From: Haloarcula salinisoli
GTDB lineage: Archaea; Halobacteriota; Halobacteria; Halobacteriales; Haloarculaceae
Assembly (NCBI RefSeq): GCF_019599405.1
Contig: NZ_RKLQ01000002.1
Location: 372,001 to 436,000, forward strand
DNA length: 64,000 bases
Direction of reading: 5' to 3'
Position numbers and translations under genes: made by a program. Shown here piece by piece: positions 50,461-60,280 of the stretch. The notes under the pieces were generated by a model. That model was not told the DNA's origin. It did not search any database and was given only the letters and a program-made list of their open reading frames with translations. Position 1 is the first letter of the stretch. Each line of letters starts with the position of its first letter.

Positions 50461-51456
50461 GCGGCGCTCGAACCGGTCGGTGACGGTCCAGCCGGCCTCG
50501 CGGGCGAGGTGGCTCCAGTCCCGGTCGGCGACCAGCACACAGCGAGGGGCGATTCGGTGGGCGGCTTCGAGCGCACCGGAAACGAGGGGGGCGAGCTCGC
50601 CCTCGATGCGGGACTGGCGGCCGTAGGGCGCGTCGAAGACCACGGCGTCGGCGGCGTCGTCGGCGAGTGGCAGGCGCGCGGCGTCTGCGCGGAACAGCCC
50701 CCACTCGCCCGCAGCAGGATACCGGTCGGGCGCCGGATGTCCGTCGCCGTCGAGGACGTGTCGGAGGTTCCGCCGGGTGCCCCGGACCATCTTTTCCTGT
50801 GCGTCGCCGCCTACCACGTCGGCCCCGACGAGACCGGCCTCCAGCAGGAGGCCGCCGGTGCCACACATCGGGTCGACGACGGTGGTATCGGGGCGGGCGC
50901 CGGCGATGTTTACCAGCGCGCGGGCCTCCAGCGGGGCCATGCTGCCGGGCTGGAAGAACGGCCGGTCGGTGGGCTGGCGGCCGCCGAAATCGCGCAGGGA
51001 GTCGACCACCTGCCAGCCCAGCGCACAGCAGGCGTCCCCGGCCGGTTCGTCGGTCTCCTCGTCGCCCGCGGGGTCGGCGAAGTACGCGTAGAGCGTGTGG
51101 TCGGGCGCCTCCAGGTCGACGGCGAAGCCCCGGTCGGTCAGTACGCCACCCAGCGCGCGCTCGGCCCGCTGGGTGTCGATGCCCGTGCTGGCACGCACGT
51201 CGACGGCCCGGACCGCGACGGTCCCCTCGCGGTCGACGGTGGCCGCGTCGAGGACAGCCCTCGCGCTCTCGACGTCGGGGGCGGCGGTGCCGACGAGCTC
51301 GCAGGCCCGGTGCGTGTAGGCGAGGTGGCCCACGCGATCGGTGACGCCGCGGGCGGTGGCGAGCCCGGGCGCCAGTGGGGTCACGTCGCTGGCCGCGCTC
51401 GCGGCCTCGCGGCGCGCGAAGGGGTCGTCCTGTCCGCCGAGTTCGAGGACGTACAC
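50419..51456 (-). CDS. trmG10: tRNA (guanine10-N2)-dimethyltransferase
   Basis: A 345-residue SAM-dependent enzyme that methylates G10 of tRNA. The N-terminal 150 residues include a THUMP tRNA-binding domain (GTVAVRAVDVRASTGIDTQRA region), and the methyltransferase has VVDPMCGTGGLLLEAG (SAM site) and VFDAPYGRQSR. The usual catalytic motif is DPPY; here it reads DAPY. The GTG at 51456 begins VYVLELGGQD, the family's typical start. Two additional degenerate copies of its 3' end follow the stop codon. Confidence 0.93.
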   Translation of the reverse strand: MYVLELGGQDDPFARREAASAASDVTPLAPGLATARGVTDRVGHLAYTHRACELVGTAAPDVESARAVLDAATVDREGTVAVRAVDVRASTGIDTQRAERALGGVLTDRGFAVDLEAPDHTLYAYFADPAGDEETDEPAGDACCALGWQVVDSLRDFGGRQPTDRPFFQPGSMAPLEARALVNIAGARPDTTVVDPMCGTGGLLLEAGLVGADVVGGDAQEKMVRGTRRNLRHVLDGDGHPAPDRYPAAGEWGLFRADAARLPLADDAADAVVFDAPYGRQSRIEGELAPLVSGALEAAHRIAPRCVLVADRDWSHLAREAGWTVTDRFERRVHRSLVRHVHVLA

Positions 51457-51659
51457 ACCCGAGCACTGTTCCCACGGCGGTATCAGCGTGCCGGTCCGCC
51501 CTCCCTGGCCGGAAACCCGGAGACGGCGGCCGCACGGTCCCGGCTGGACGACGGCGACGCGGGCCGGTGACCCCGCCCATCGTCGCGACCGACCCACCGT
51601 ATTTAAAACGATTTATAGTCGAGAATGTGGTAGTTTCCGGCCGTTGACTGTCAGTCCAT

Positions 51660-51704
51660 GCCATGAACCTTTATAAAGATTAAATACGTGTTTTAAGTCG
51701 AGAT
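51660..51704 (+). promoter_or_regulatory. tbp promoter
   Basis: CTTTATAAAGATTAAATA (about 51668-51685) holds a strong TATA element centred 30-33 bases before the ATG of tbp, suited to a leaderless message. A second AT-rich stretch, GTTTTAAG, sits at about 51690-51697. The surrounding DNA is GC-rich, so this stretch stands out. Confidence 0.55.
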
Positions 51705-52265
51705 ATGGTTGACCCCAAGGAAACCATCAACATCGAAAACGTCGTCGCCTCGACCGGTATCGGCCAGGAGCTCGACCTTCAGAGCGTGGCGATGGACCTC
51801 GAGGGTGCCGACTACGACCCTGAGCAGTTCCCCGGACTCGTCTACCGCACGCAGGACCCCAAGTCCGCGGCGCTAATCTTCCGTTCGGGCAAGATCGTCT
51901 GTACCGGCGCGAAGTCGACAGACGACGTCCACCAGAGCCTGCGCATCGTCTTCGACAAGCTGCGGGAGCTGAACATCCAGGTGGACGACGACCCGGAGAT
52001 CGTCGTCCAGAACATCGTCACATCGGCGGACCTCGGACGCAATCTGAACCTCAACGCCATCGCCATCGGGCTGGGACTCGAGAACATCGAGTACGAGCCC
52101 GAGCAGTTCCCCGGCCTCGTCTACCGGCTCGACGAGCCCGACGTGGTGGCGCTCCTGTTCGGTTCCGGGAAGCTGGTCATCACCGGCGGCAAAAAGCCCG
52201 ACGACGCCAAGGAGGCCGTCGACAAGATCGTCTCCCGGCTCGAAGAGCTCGGGCTGCTGGACTGA
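51705..52265 (+). CDS. tbp: TATA-box-binding protein
   Basis: A 186-residue general transcription factor made of two direct repeats of about 90 residues: EQFPGLVYRTQDPKSAALIF in the first half and EQFPGLVYRLDEPDVVALLF in the second. It forms the saddle that bends TATA boxes for TFB and RNA polymerase. The acidic character and lack of extra domains match haloarchaeal TBP-e type. Haloarchaea often carry several TBPs; only this one is in the window. Its promoter holds its own TATA element, so self-control is possible. Confidence 0.98.
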   Translation: MVDPKETINIENVVASTGIGQELDLQSVAMDLEGADYDPEQFPGLVYRTQDPKSAALIFRSGKIVCTGAKSTDDVHQSLRIVFDKLRELNIQVDDDPEIVVQNIVTSADLGRNLNLNAIAIGLGLENIEYEPEQFPGLVYRLDEPDVVALLFGSGKLVITGGKKPDDAKEAVDKIVSRLEELGLLD

Positions 52266-52358
52266 GACCGCACTACGCGGTTCCGTCCGCCCTCCGAAGT
52301 GGGGGAGACCCCACCGCGTAGCACAACGCACAAACGCTGGCACGCCCAACTGTCGGGT

Positions 52359-52748
52359 ATGCTCCAGGCCGGCACGCCGAGTCTGACGGGCGGCGGCGTC
52401 CTCGCAGTCATCGTCACGCTGCTGTTGACGTGGCTGTTCTACGCCGTTACCCTCCATCTGGCGGCGACCTTCTTTATCGGTGAGACGCCGACACAGCTGG
52501 CGGCAAAGGCCGCCATCGTCCCCGCCATCGTCTCGATGTTGCTCCAGCAGTGGGGGGTCTCTTCGGGGCTGGTCTCGCCTAGCCTCGGCGTGCTCGTCGT
52601 CGTCGTCGCCACGCTCGTCGCAGACGGCATCGCTATCAGCCTCTCCTACCGGCTCTCGACGAGTTCGACGGCGCCGCTCGTGGCGCTCCACCTGGCCTTC
52701 GCCGCGGTGCTTGGCTTCGCGCTGAACAACATCTTCAGTCTCGTGTAG
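52359..52748 (+). CDS. Four-helix membrane protein upstream of an MFS transporter
   Basis: A 129-residue hydrophobic protein with about four helices (residues 14-36, 44-64, 74-92, 102-125). It resembles haloarchaeal DUF7473-type membrane proteins, but I cannot be sure. The following MFS gene begins on the base after its stop codon, so they are co-transcribed and may share function. I prefer the ATG at 52359; a farther start would add a basic leader. Confidence 0.65.
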   Translation: MLQAGTPSLTGGGVLAVIVTLLLTWLFYAVTLHLAATFFIGETPTQLAAKAAIVPAIVSMLLQQWGVSSGLVSPSLGVLVVVVATLVADGIAISLSYRLSTSSTAPLVALHLAFAAVLGFALNNIFSLV

Positions 52749-54071
52749 ATGGACGACAACGACCGCGCTATCGTCTCCTTTACCGGGCTGGCCCACGCGC
52801 TGGTCCACACCTACGAGCTCTCTATCCCCATCTTCGTCGTCGTCTGGCTCACCGAGTTCCCCGTGACGACCGCGACGCTCGGCACCGTCGTCGCCGTCGG
52901 CTACGCCCTCTTCGGCGCGGGCGCGCTGCCCGGCGGCGTGCTCACCGACCGCTACGGCTCGAACACGCTCGTTACGCTCTGTCTCGTCGGGATGGGTGCC
53001 TCCTTCCTGCTGCTCTCGGTCGCGCCCACCGTTCCAGTTATCGCCGTCGCGCTCGGGCTGTGGGGTCTCTCGGCCAGCGTCTACCACCCCGCCGGGCTGG
53101 CACTCATCTCGAAAGGCGTCGAGGAACGGGGCACCGGCTTCGCGTACCACGGGATGGCCGGCAACGCCGGTATCGCGCTGGGGCCGCTCGTTACTGCCCT
53201 CCTCTTGCTCGTTGCCGACTGGCGTCTCGTGGCCGCCCTGCTAGTCCTGCCCGCGGTTGGTGCCGTCGCCTACGCACGGACTGCGGAGTTCGACGAGATG
53301 GCCGCCGTCGACACGGCGGGTGAGGCAAGCCCCGACGGCGGGGAGGCGAGCGACGAGAGCCGCCCCTCGTCGGACCAGCGTTCCGACGGCGGCGAGTCGA
53401 ACGCTGCAGCAGACGGCCCACCGAACTCCCTCCGCGACTTTCTCGCCGATAGCCGCGCGCTCTTCACCGTCGGCTTCACCCTCGCGATGCTCGTGGTGAT
53501 GGCCAACGGGCTGTTCTATCGCGGGGTGCTCACCTTCCTCCCGGACGTGCTCGGGGGCTTTCTCCCGCCCGTGGGCGACGTGCTCGGCCTGTTTGCCGAC
53601 AGCCCGCTCGCCGCGGAGTTCGACCTGGCCTCGTACCTGTACGTGGGGCTGTTGACTGTCGGTATCGGCGGCCAGTACGCGGGCGGAAAGCTCACCGACC
53701 GCATCCCCACACCCATCGGCATGGTGGCCGTCTTCGCGGCGCTCGCCGTTGTCGCCGTTCTCTTCGTCCCCGCCGCGGGGGCCGGTATCGCGCCACTGCT
53801 GGCGGTCAGCGCCGGGCTCGGCTTCCTCCTCTTTGCGCTCCAGCCGCTCTACCAGGCCACTATCGCCGAGTACAGTCCGCCCGGTGACCGCGGACTCTCC
53901 TATGGCTACACCTACCTCTGTTCGTTCGGTATCGGTGCCGCCGGCGCGGCTATTTCGGGGTATCTCCTGTCGACGGTCGGCGTCGACGGGACCTTCCTCG
54001 GGCTTGCACTGTTCCCCGTCTTCGGTCTCGGCGTCGCGCTGGCGCTGTGGCGGCTGGACGGGGGTCACTGA
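52749..54071 (+). CDS. MFS transporter
   Basis: A 440-residue membrane protein of the major facilitator superfamily with twelve helices. Motif A-like LTDRYGSNTLVT and its counterpart KLTDRIPTPIGM follow helices 2 and 8. The central loop (residues 180-225) is long, acidic and Ser-rich. The gene begins one base after the small membrane protein's stop. The substrate is unknown; the family exports or imports organic ions, sugars or drugs. Confidence 0.9.
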   Translation: MDDNDRAIVSFTGLAHALVHTYELSIPIFVVVWLTEFPVTTATLGTVVAVGYALFGAGALPGGVLTDRYGSNTLVTLCLVGMGASFLLLSVAPTVPVIAVALGLWGLSASVYHPAGLALISKGVEERGTGFAYHGMAGNAGIALGPLVTALLLLVADWRLVAALLVLPAVGAVAYARTAEFDEMAAVDTAGEASPDGGEASDESRPSSDQRSDGGESNAAADGPPNSLRDFLADSRALFTVGFTLAMLVVMANGLFYRGVLTFLPDVLGGFLPPVGDVLGLFADSPLAAEFDLASYLYVGLLTVGIGGQYAGGKLTDRIPTPIGMVAVFAALAVVAVLFVPAAGAGIAPLLAVSAGLGFLLFALQPLYQATIAEYSPPGDRGLSYGYTYLCSFGIGAAGAAISGYLLSTVGVDGTFLGLALFPVFGLGVALALWRLDGGH

Positions 54072-54082
54072 GTGCCCGGTGG

Positions 54083-55072
54083 CTACGACTCGGCCGCCAG
54101 CTGCTCGCGCTCCCACGCGAAGTACTCGCGCAGGCCGTCCTCGACCGGCCGATGGTCGATACCGAGCTCGCGCCTGGCCTTCGTGTTATCCACCGCGACG
54201 TGCTTCCCGCTCAGAAAGTCGAGCGTCTCCGCGCGGAGCCCCTCGGGGGGTGTCGTCACGCGCTCGACGACCCCCATCGCGCTGGCCAGGAGACCGAACA
54301 GCGACGGCGGGACCGTCCGCGGGGCCGGGACGCCGGTGATGGCCTCGGCCACGTCGAACAGGGCTTCCATCGTGTGTGTCTCGCCCGCGACGATGTACTC
54401 CTCGCCCGGCTCGCCCCGCTCCATCGCCAGAATGTGTGACCGCGCGGTGTCGGCGGCGTGTTCGAACGGGAACGCCCAGTCCCGGGGAATCATCGGGAGC
54501 TCCTCCTGCAGGTAGTCCCGCAGGACGCCGCGGTTCGTCCCGTAGGGCTTGTCCCACCGACCGAAGGCGTTGCCCGGCAGGACGACGACGAGGGGCAGTC
54601 CATCGTCCATCATCGGCCGCGCGACCTCGTAGTGGGCGTCCCACTTCGTCCGGGTGTAGACGGGCGAGGAGGGTCGCTCGGGGTCGTCGGACTCGTCGAC
54701 CGGCTCGTCCGTGTCGTCGTAGAGGCCTGTCGTGCTGGTGTAGACACCCTTGGGCACGTCGAGCTCGTCTATCAGCTCCAGGACGTTCCGCGTACCCTCG
54801 ACGTTGATGCGCTCGGCTTTCCGCTCGTTTTCGGGTCCAGGGCCGACGTAGGCCCACCCTGCGATGTGGAAGACGCCGTCGACGCCGGCCATCGGTTCGC
54901 GCAGACTCGCCTTCTCGGTGATATCGCCCTCGGTGACGGTGATCTCGTCGGGCAGGTGGCCCGCGTTCGATGCCGAGCGCGTCACCGCCACCACGTCGTG
55001 GTCGTCCTCGACGAGCTGGTCGACGACGTGCGAGCCGACCAGTCCCGTCGCCCCGGTGACGAGATACTCCAT
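54083..55072 (-). CDS. NAD-dependent epimerase/dehydratase family protein
   Basis: A 329-residue extended short-chain dehydrogenase. The NAD site is MEYLVTGATGLVGSHVV (TGxxGxxG), and the catalytic tyrosine and lysine are in SPVYTRTKWDAHYEV (YxxxK). Related haloarchaeal proteins act on sugar-nucleotides, sterol-like or other hydroxy groups. The ATG at 55072 follows the family's usual start; the additional upstream six codons are less likely. The space upstream, to hisG, contains a Family 2 element. Confidence 0.88.
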   Translation of the reverse strand: MEYLVTGATGLVGSHVVDQLVEDDHDVVAVTRSASNAGHLPDEITVTEGDITEKASLREPMAGVDGVFHIAGWAYVGPGPENERKAERINVEGTRNVLELIDELDVPKGVYTSTTGLYDDTDEPVDESDDPERPSSPVYTRTKWDAHYEVARPMMDDGLPLVVVLPGNAFGRWDKPYGTNRGVLRDYLQEELPMIPRDWAFPFEHAADTARSHILAMERGEPGEEYIVAGETHTMEALFDVAEAITGVPAPRTVPPSLFGLLASAMGVVERVTTPPEGLRAETLDFLSGKHVAVDNTKARRELGIDHRPVEDGLREYFAWEREQLAAES

Positions 55073-55156
55073 ACACGACGGCTTGCTCAATCAGGACAAA
55101 AAGACTGGGCGGCTGTGCGGGCGGTACGGATGGCCGGGAGCCGCCTCCGTGCGGCT

Positions 55157-55330
55157 CCGACGGGGAAGGGCAGGCTGTCAGATGGAGCATACCGCTCGCC
55201 GACGGCGAGCGGTTTCCCCGAACTCGCGGCTCTGCCGCGAGTTCGGCAGTTTTTAGCGTAGATTTTTGCGAGACCCCTCCCCACAGCGCGGCCGGTGGCC
55301 GCGCGAGGAGAGGGGTCGAAGTAAAAAGGT
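55157..55330 (-). repeat. Family 2 structured element, copy 2
   Basis: Read leftward from one base after the hisG stop codon, this 174-base element has the same order as copy 1 at 18856: ACCTTTTT, long hairpin 1, GCAAAAATCTACGCTAAAAA (55250-55269 on the other strand), hairpin 2 (CCGAACTCGCGGC with GCCGCGAGTTCGG, 55218-55246), hairpin 3 (55191-55213), and the end block GACAGCCTGCCC followed by TTCCCCGTCGG. Hairpins 1 and 2 have different sequences from copy 1 but still pair perfectly. The two copies differ by one base in total length. Confidence 0.8.
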
Positions 55331-55331
55331 A

Positions 55332-56180
55332 CTATTCGACTAGCCGCTCGATTTCCGTCACCAGTACGTCGCTGGCGCCCACGTCTTTGAGGTCGTTGAT
55401 AGTCTCGAAGACGTGGCTGTCGTCGACGACGGCGTGGACGGCCACGTCGTCGCTGCCGGCGATGTCCATCACCGTCGGCCCGCCCATCCCCGGCAGCACG
55501 TCTTTCACCTCGGAAAGCGCGCTCTCGGGGACGTTCATCATGAGGTAGCGTTTCCCCTCGGCCGACAGCACCGAGTGCAGTGCCATCTGCACCTGCTTGA
55601 CCTTCTCGTCGTCGGCCACGTCCTCGCGAGCAAACAACCGCACCGAGGAGGAGAGCACTTCGTCGATAATCCCCAGCCGGTTCATCCGCAGTGTCGTCCC
55701 GGTCGAGGTGATGTCGATGATGCCGTCGGCGATGTCGACGTGGGGGGTGAGTTCGGTCGCGCCGGAGACCTCCGCGATGTCGACGTCCACGTCGAGGTCA
55801 GTGAAGTAGCTCCGGGCGATATTGGGGAACTCGGTGGCGACGGTGCCGCCGTCCAGGTCGTAGACGGTCTCGATGTCGCCTTCCTCCGGCGCGGCCAGTA
55901 CCAGCCGGCAGCTGCCAAAGTCCAGGTCCAGCAGCTCCTCGAGATTACTGACCTCGGACTCTTTGACCTGGTCCAGCCCGGTGATGCCGATGTCGGCCGC
56001 ACCGTCGGAGACGTACTCCGGGATGTCGGCGGCGCGGGCGTACAGCACCGTCACCTCGGGGTCGACGGTGTCGGCGTACAGTTGGCGGTCGGCTCCGTCG
56101 ACGATGTGGAGGCCGGCCCGTTCGAGCAAGTCCTCGGCCGGCTCGTGCAAGCGACCCTTGTTGGGGACGGCGATTCGCAT
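55332..56180 (-). CDS. hisG: ATP phosphoribosyltransferase, long form
   Basis: A 282-residue enzyme catalysing the first step of histidine biosynthesis, joining ATP and PRPP. The N-terminal [19 protein letters not shown], the core segments [15 protein letters not shown] and [13 protein letters not shown], and the PRPP-binding [19 protein letters not shown] are all present. Residues 210-282 are the ACT-like regulatory domain of the long, HisZ-independent form. The ATG at 56180 gives the standard start. A Family 2 element begins one base after its stop codon. Confidence 0.96.
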   Translation of the reverse strand: MRIAVPNKGRLHEPAEDLLERAGLHIVDGADRQLYADTVDPEVTVLYARAADIPEYVSDGAADIGITGLDQVKESEVSNLEELLDLDFGSCRLVLAAPEEGDIETVYDLDGGTVATEFPNIARSYFTDLDVDVDIAEVSGATELTPHVDIADGIIDITSTGTTLRMNRLGIIDEVLSSSVRLFAREDVADDEKVKQVQMALHSVLSAEGKRYLMMNVPESALSEVKDVLPGMGGPTVMDIAGSDDVAVHAVVDDSHVFETINDLKDVGASDVLVTEIERLVE

Positions 56181-56236
56181 ACTGGGTGGTCGCGGCCGCG
56201 GGCCTACTGTCTTTCCCTCTAGCAGGGGTGGGCGGA

Positions 56237-57436
56237 CTAGTCCCGCCGCGGCAACACCAGGAACAGTCCACCAGCCACCAGCGTCAGCCCGGCCATCAGG
56301 TAAAACGAGAGGTCGAAGAGGCCGCGGTCGGCCAGGGCACCGACGAACACCGAGCCGAGCGAGCCGACGGCGAAGAAGCCGCTCCGCAACAGCCCCCACC
56401 CGGTGCCCTCGACGGCGTCGGGGAGCACGTCGACGATGTAGGCGTTCGTCAGCGGCCCCGAACTCATCCGGACGCCGATGGCGGCCGCGGCCAGTCCCAG
56501 GGGGAGCTGTCCCGAAAGTACCGGGAGCAGTGCGAGCGGGACGGCGCTGCCCACTGCGACCCCGACGAGCACCTTCGGAGTGCCGTACGTGTCGGCCAGC
56601 CGCCCGGTCAGCGCCTGGGAGACGGCGCCGCCGACGAACAGCCCGGAGAGGATGCCCCCGGCGGTCCCCTGACTGATACCGCGCGTCGTGACGAGATACG
56701 TCGTCAGGAACGCCGTCACGGCCTGGAAGACCAGCAGCATGACCATCGCGCCCAGTACTGCGAGTGCCAGCCGGCGGTCGCCCAGTCCGGCCAGGACCGC
56801 CCGGAGGTCGGCCCGCAACGACCGGTCGTCGGTGGCCGTCTCCCGGTCGGAGATGCTGAGCCAGAGCGCGACGGCGACGAGCAAGAACAGGGGCGCGACG
56901 GCGGCCAGCCCGACCCGCCAGCCGTAGCGGGCGGTGACGGCGACGGCGACGAGCGGGAGGGCGGCCGAGCCGACGGAGCCGGCGGCCATCACCGTCCCGA
57001 AGGCGACCCCTTCGTTGGCGTCGAAGGTCCGGGAGAGCAGGGTACCACGGGGCGGGCCGTAGAGTCCGGTCCCCAGCCCGAACCCGGCCGTCGCCAGCAC
57101 GAACAGCGCGTAGGTCGGCGCGACGAGGTAGGCGAGCAGCCCGACACCGGACAGCAGCGCCGAGCCGACCAGCAACACCCGCTCGCCGACGCGGTCGATG
57201 TACACCCCCGTGGGGAACTGCATGGCCGCGTAGGTGAGCCAGAGGACGGTGACCGCCGCGCCCGCGCTGGTGTTCGACACCGCGAACTCCGCGCGGATGG
57301 TCGGGAGGACGGCGGGGACGACAAAACGCATCCCCAGCACGAGGAACCAGCCCGCCGCGACGGCCGCCAGCAGGCGATAGGGGTTGCCAGCCCGCGAGTC
57401 GCTGACGGCCCCGCGGACCCGGTCGGTGACACCCAT
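56237..57436 (-). CDS. MFS transporter
   Basis: A 399-residue, twelve-helix MFS protein. Motif A-like [15 protein letters not shown] and [12 protein letters not shown] follow helices 2 and 8. A charged loop between helices 6 and 7 ([20 protein letters not shown]) divides the halves. The ATG at 57436 begins [11 protein letters not shown]; longer upstream frames lack a membrane-consistent leader. It is divergent from the M48-like gene. Substrate unknown. Confidence 0.9.
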   Translation of the reverse strand: MGVTDRVRGAVSDSRAGNPYRLLAAVAAGWFLVLGMRFVVPAVLPTIRAEFAVSNTSAGAAVTVLWLTYAAMQFPTGVYIDRVGERVLLVGSALLSGVGLLAYLVAPTYALFVLATAGFGLGTGLYGPPRGTLLSRTFDANEGVAFGTVMAAGSVGSAALPLVAVAVTARYGWRVGLAAVAPLFLLVAVALWLSISDRETATDDRSLRADLRAVLAGLGDRRLALAVLGAMVMLLVFQAVTAFLTTYLVTTRGISQGTAGGILSGLFVGGAVSQALTGRLADTYGTPKVLVGVAVGSAVPLALLPVLSGQLPLGLAAAAIGVRMSSGPLTNAYIVDVLPDAVEGTGWGLLRSGFFAVGSLGSVFVGALADRGLFDLSFYLMAGLTLVAGGLFLVLPRRD

Positions 57437-57593
57437 CAGATACCGGACGAAGGCGTTCGACCGGAAAGACGCTGACGGAAGCGGTTCCGGCGGTGCGCGA
57501 CACCTGTCCGTGCACTGGGTAATTCGACGACACACCGCCGACCGGCCCGGAAGCACAAGCCTTTGTTTCACGACACAATAGCTGAAGCTGTTG

Positions 57594-58742
57594 GTGAGTA
57601 CGATCTCTCTCACACTAGCGACTCTCGTTCTGTTGAGTCTGGTAGTCGCTTCGACGCTCTACGCGCGGCGAGTTCGGCGCTACGACAGCGAGCGTGCAGC
57701 GGCGATGCTGGACAGTGCTGGTGGAACGGTGTTGGGGGCCTTTGCCACGGTCGCCGTCCTCGCCCTCGTCGGCAGCAACGCCGCCCCCCTCAACGACGGG
57801 CTCGCAGTCGCGTTTCCGGCCGGCGGCTGGCGGTTTGTCGGGACCGTCAGCGTCGCCGCCCTTTTCGCCGGGCTGCTCGCTGGGGGGATACTCGTCTGTT
57901 ACGTACCGCTCGCGTTCGCCCTCGTCACCGCCACCGAGACGGACCGCACCGCACCCGAACTGCTCGGCAGGCTGGCTCGCCCGCTCCTCGTCTACGCCCT
58001 CGTGTTGACGCCGCTGCTGACCGTCCGCTGGTGGCCGCAGTTCGGACTCGCCGCGCTTCTCGCGACACTGGCGGCGCTGCGGGCACTGTGGCACCTGCTT
58101 TCCCCACAGCTCGTCCGGTTTACCCACCGGACGCGACCACTGCGGGAAGAAGAGCGCGAGCGCCTCGAAGCGGCGTCCGCTGCCGTCGAGTTCGAGCCCC
58201 ACGCGGTCTCAGTTCTGGACAGTGAGCGGTCCCCCAAGCTCGGGATGAGTTACTTCGGAATCCCGGGCCGTCGCACGGTGCTCGTCGCCGAGCAGTTCCT
58301 CTCGAACGCGGACGAGTCACAGCTTCGCGTCGCGCTCTCCCATCTCGACGCCATCTGTCGGACGAGGGTTACCGAGCGCCGGACCGCGATTCTCTCCGGC
58401 GGTCTGCTTGGTTGTGCGTTCTTGCTCTCGCCGCTGTCGCCGCTCTCCGCTTTCGGGACGCTCCTCGCTCTGGCGGCCCTGGCCGCGGGTGTCGTCGCCG
58501 GGCTCTGGCGACTCAGCGCGAAACTCTATCGCGCCGATCGCGTTACAGCGGACCGGGTCGGCGCGCGGGAGCTGCTCGCGCTGTTCGAGTGGTGGCTCGA
58601 CGAGTGTGGCCAGCCGGAGTCCACGCACGGGCGACTCGCCACAGTCCTGACCTCCCAGCCACCGCAGGACCGGCGACTCGACCGGCTCCGTGAGCGAGCC
58701 GACGACCCGGCGGAGCCCGACGGACAGAACCCGGCAGATTGA
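57594..58742 (+). CDS. M48-like membrane protein without the zinc-protease motif
   Basis: A 382-residue protein starting at GTG. About four hydrophobic segments fill residues 5-165, followed by a cytoplasmic part that aligns by pattern with HtpX/M48 proteases ([20 protein letters not shown]). Where an active HExxH would be expected it reads LSHLDAIC, so metal binding by that site is lost. A pair of helices near residue 265-300 follows. It may be a non-catalytic relative acting as a regulator or scaffold. The amidohydrolase gene starts 26 bases beyond its stop. Confidence 0.6.
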   Translation: MSTISLTLATLVLLSLVVASTLYARRVRRYDSERAAAMLDSAGGTVLGAFATVAVLALVGSNAAPLNDGLAVAFPAGGWRFVGTVSVAALFAGLLAGGILVCYVPLAFALVTATETDRTAPELLGRLARPLLVYALVLTPLLTVRWWPQFGLAALLATLAALRALWHLLSPQLVRFTHRTRPLREEERERLEAASAAVEFEPHAVSVLDSERSPKLGMSYFGIPGRRTVLVAEQFLSNADESQLRVALSHLDAICRTRVTERRTAILSGGLLGCAFLLSPLSPLSAFGTLLALAALAAGVVAGLWRLSAKLYRADRVTADRVGARELLALFEWWLDECGQPESTHGRLATVLTSQPPQDRRLDRLRERADDPAEPDGQNPAD

Positions 58743-58768
58743 GGCCCCGGGAGGCAAAAGCCCGTCCC

Positions 58769-60067
58769 ATGACCGACCTCCTCGTTGCCGGCGGACAGGT
58801 ACTGCGACCGGATATGACCGTCGAGCGCGCGGACGTGCTCGTCGACCAGGACAGCGGCGACATCGTGGCCGTCGACGACCCCGGCGAACTGGCGGGCGAG
58901 GACACGCTCGACGCCAGCGATGGCCTGGTCATCCCCGGCCTCGTCAACGCCCACACGCACGTCGCGATGACGCTCCTGCGGGGGTACGCCGACGACAAGC
59001 CCCTGGACGCGTGGCTCCAGGAGGACATCTGGCCGGTCGAGGCCGAACTCACCGCCGAGGACGTCCGTGTCGGGGCGGAACTCGGGCTGGTGGAGATGAT
59101 TCGGTCGGGAACGACGGCCCTCTCGGACATGTACTTCCACGTCGACGAGATAGCGGCGGCCGTCGAGGACGCGGGGTTGCGGGCCGTGCTGGGCCACACC
59201 GCCGTCACGGTCGCCAAGGACGACGAGGGCGCGCGAGCGGATATGCAGGAGAGCCTCGACACCGCGCTCGAACTGGACGGTGCGGCCGACGGCCGTATCC
59301 GGACGACGTTCCAGCCCCACAGTCTGACCACCGTCGGCGAGGAGTACCTGCGCGAGTTCGTCCCCGAGGCCGTCGAGGCGGGCCTGCCTATCCATCTGCA
59401 CGCCAACGAGACGACCGACGAGGTCGAGCCTATCGTCGACGAACACGGGATGTGGCCACTCGAATACGCCGACGACGTCGGGCTCATGGGCGACGATACC
59501 TTCCTCGCCCACTGTGTCCACGTCGACGAGACCGAAATCGACCTGCTCGCCGAGACCGGCACGGGCGCGGTCCACTGTCCGGCCTCGAACATGAAACTCG
59601 CCAGCGGGATGGCGCCGGTCCAGAAGATGCTCGACGCCGGCGTCACCGTCGGCCTCGGCACGGACGGCGCGGCCTCGAACAACGACCTCGATATGTTCGA
59701 CGAGCTGCGCGACGCCGCGATGGTCGGGAAGCTGGCCGCCGACGATGCGAGTGCCGTCCCCGCTGGGGCCGCCGTCGAGATGGCGACCGCGAACGGGGCC
59801 GACCTGCTGGGCTTCGATTCGGGCCGCGTGGCGGCGGGCGCGAACGCCGACCTCGCCGTCCTGGACCTCGAGGCTGTCCACCTGACGCCGGCCCACGACC
59901 TCGTCTCGCATCTGGCCTACGCCGCCGGCGGGAGCGATGTGCGCCACACGGTCTGTGACGGCGAGGTGCTCATGCGGGACCGCGAGGTCACTGTCTTCGA
60001 GGCGGCGGCGGTCCGCGAGCGAGCGGGCGAGCACGCGGCGGCGCTGGTCGACCGGGCGACCGAGTGA
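58769..60067 (+). CDS. Amidohydrolase, adenosine/MTA/SAH deaminase type
   Basis: A 432-residue metal-dependent hydrolase. The metal site is seen in VNAHTHVAMTLLRG (HxH), LPIHLHANETTDEVE, LAHCVHVDE and GTDGAASNNDLDMF, the pattern of 5'-deoxyadenosine, methylthioadenosine or S-adenosylhomocysteine deaminases. Such enzymes convert by-products of SAM reactions. The nearby ahcY gene supports this role. The ATG at 58769 is the usual start. I cannot pick the exact nucleoside substrate. Confidence 0.88.
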   Translation: MTDLLVAGGQVLRPDMTVERADVLVDQDSGDIVAVDDPGELAGEDTLDASDGLVIPGLVNAHTHVAMTLLRGYADDKPLDAWLQEDIWPVEAELTAEDVRVGAELGLVEMIRSGTTALSDMYFHVDEIAAAVEDAGLRAVLGHTAVTVAKDDEGARADMQESLDTALELDGAADGRIRTTFQPHSLTTVGEEYLREFVPEAVEAGLPIHLHANETTDEVEPIVDEHGMWPLEYADDVGLMGDDTFLAHCVHVDETEIDLLAETGTGAVHCPASNMKLASGMAPVQKMLDAGVTVGLGTDGAASNNDLDMFDELRDAAMVGKLAADDASAVPAGAAVEMATANGADLLGFDSGRVAAGANADLAVLDLEAVHLTPAHDLVSHLAYAAGGSDVRHTVCDGEVLMRDREVTVFEAAAVRERAGEHAAALVDRATE

Positions 60068-60280
60068 AACGGACTGTTGTCGCTGTGTCCCGGTGACCGC
60101 CCTCCCGGGAGCGGCGATACCGGGACGATACTGCACCAGCCCGTATGAGAATTAAACGCTCAAAGAAGGTTATAAACACTCCAACGAAATCTGGGGCCGT
60201 AATATCGTAGCTGACACGCAGGTGAACGAACTGAACGGGATGGGGGGTTTAATCAGGTCTCTGGCGAGGGTGGATGTGTG

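Noticed and set aside
55332-57578. A 748-residue reading of hisG with a long N-terminal extension
   Set aside because: The extension overlaps the MFS gene in another frame and is Arg/Pro-rich; the ATG at 56180 gives the standard HisG start.
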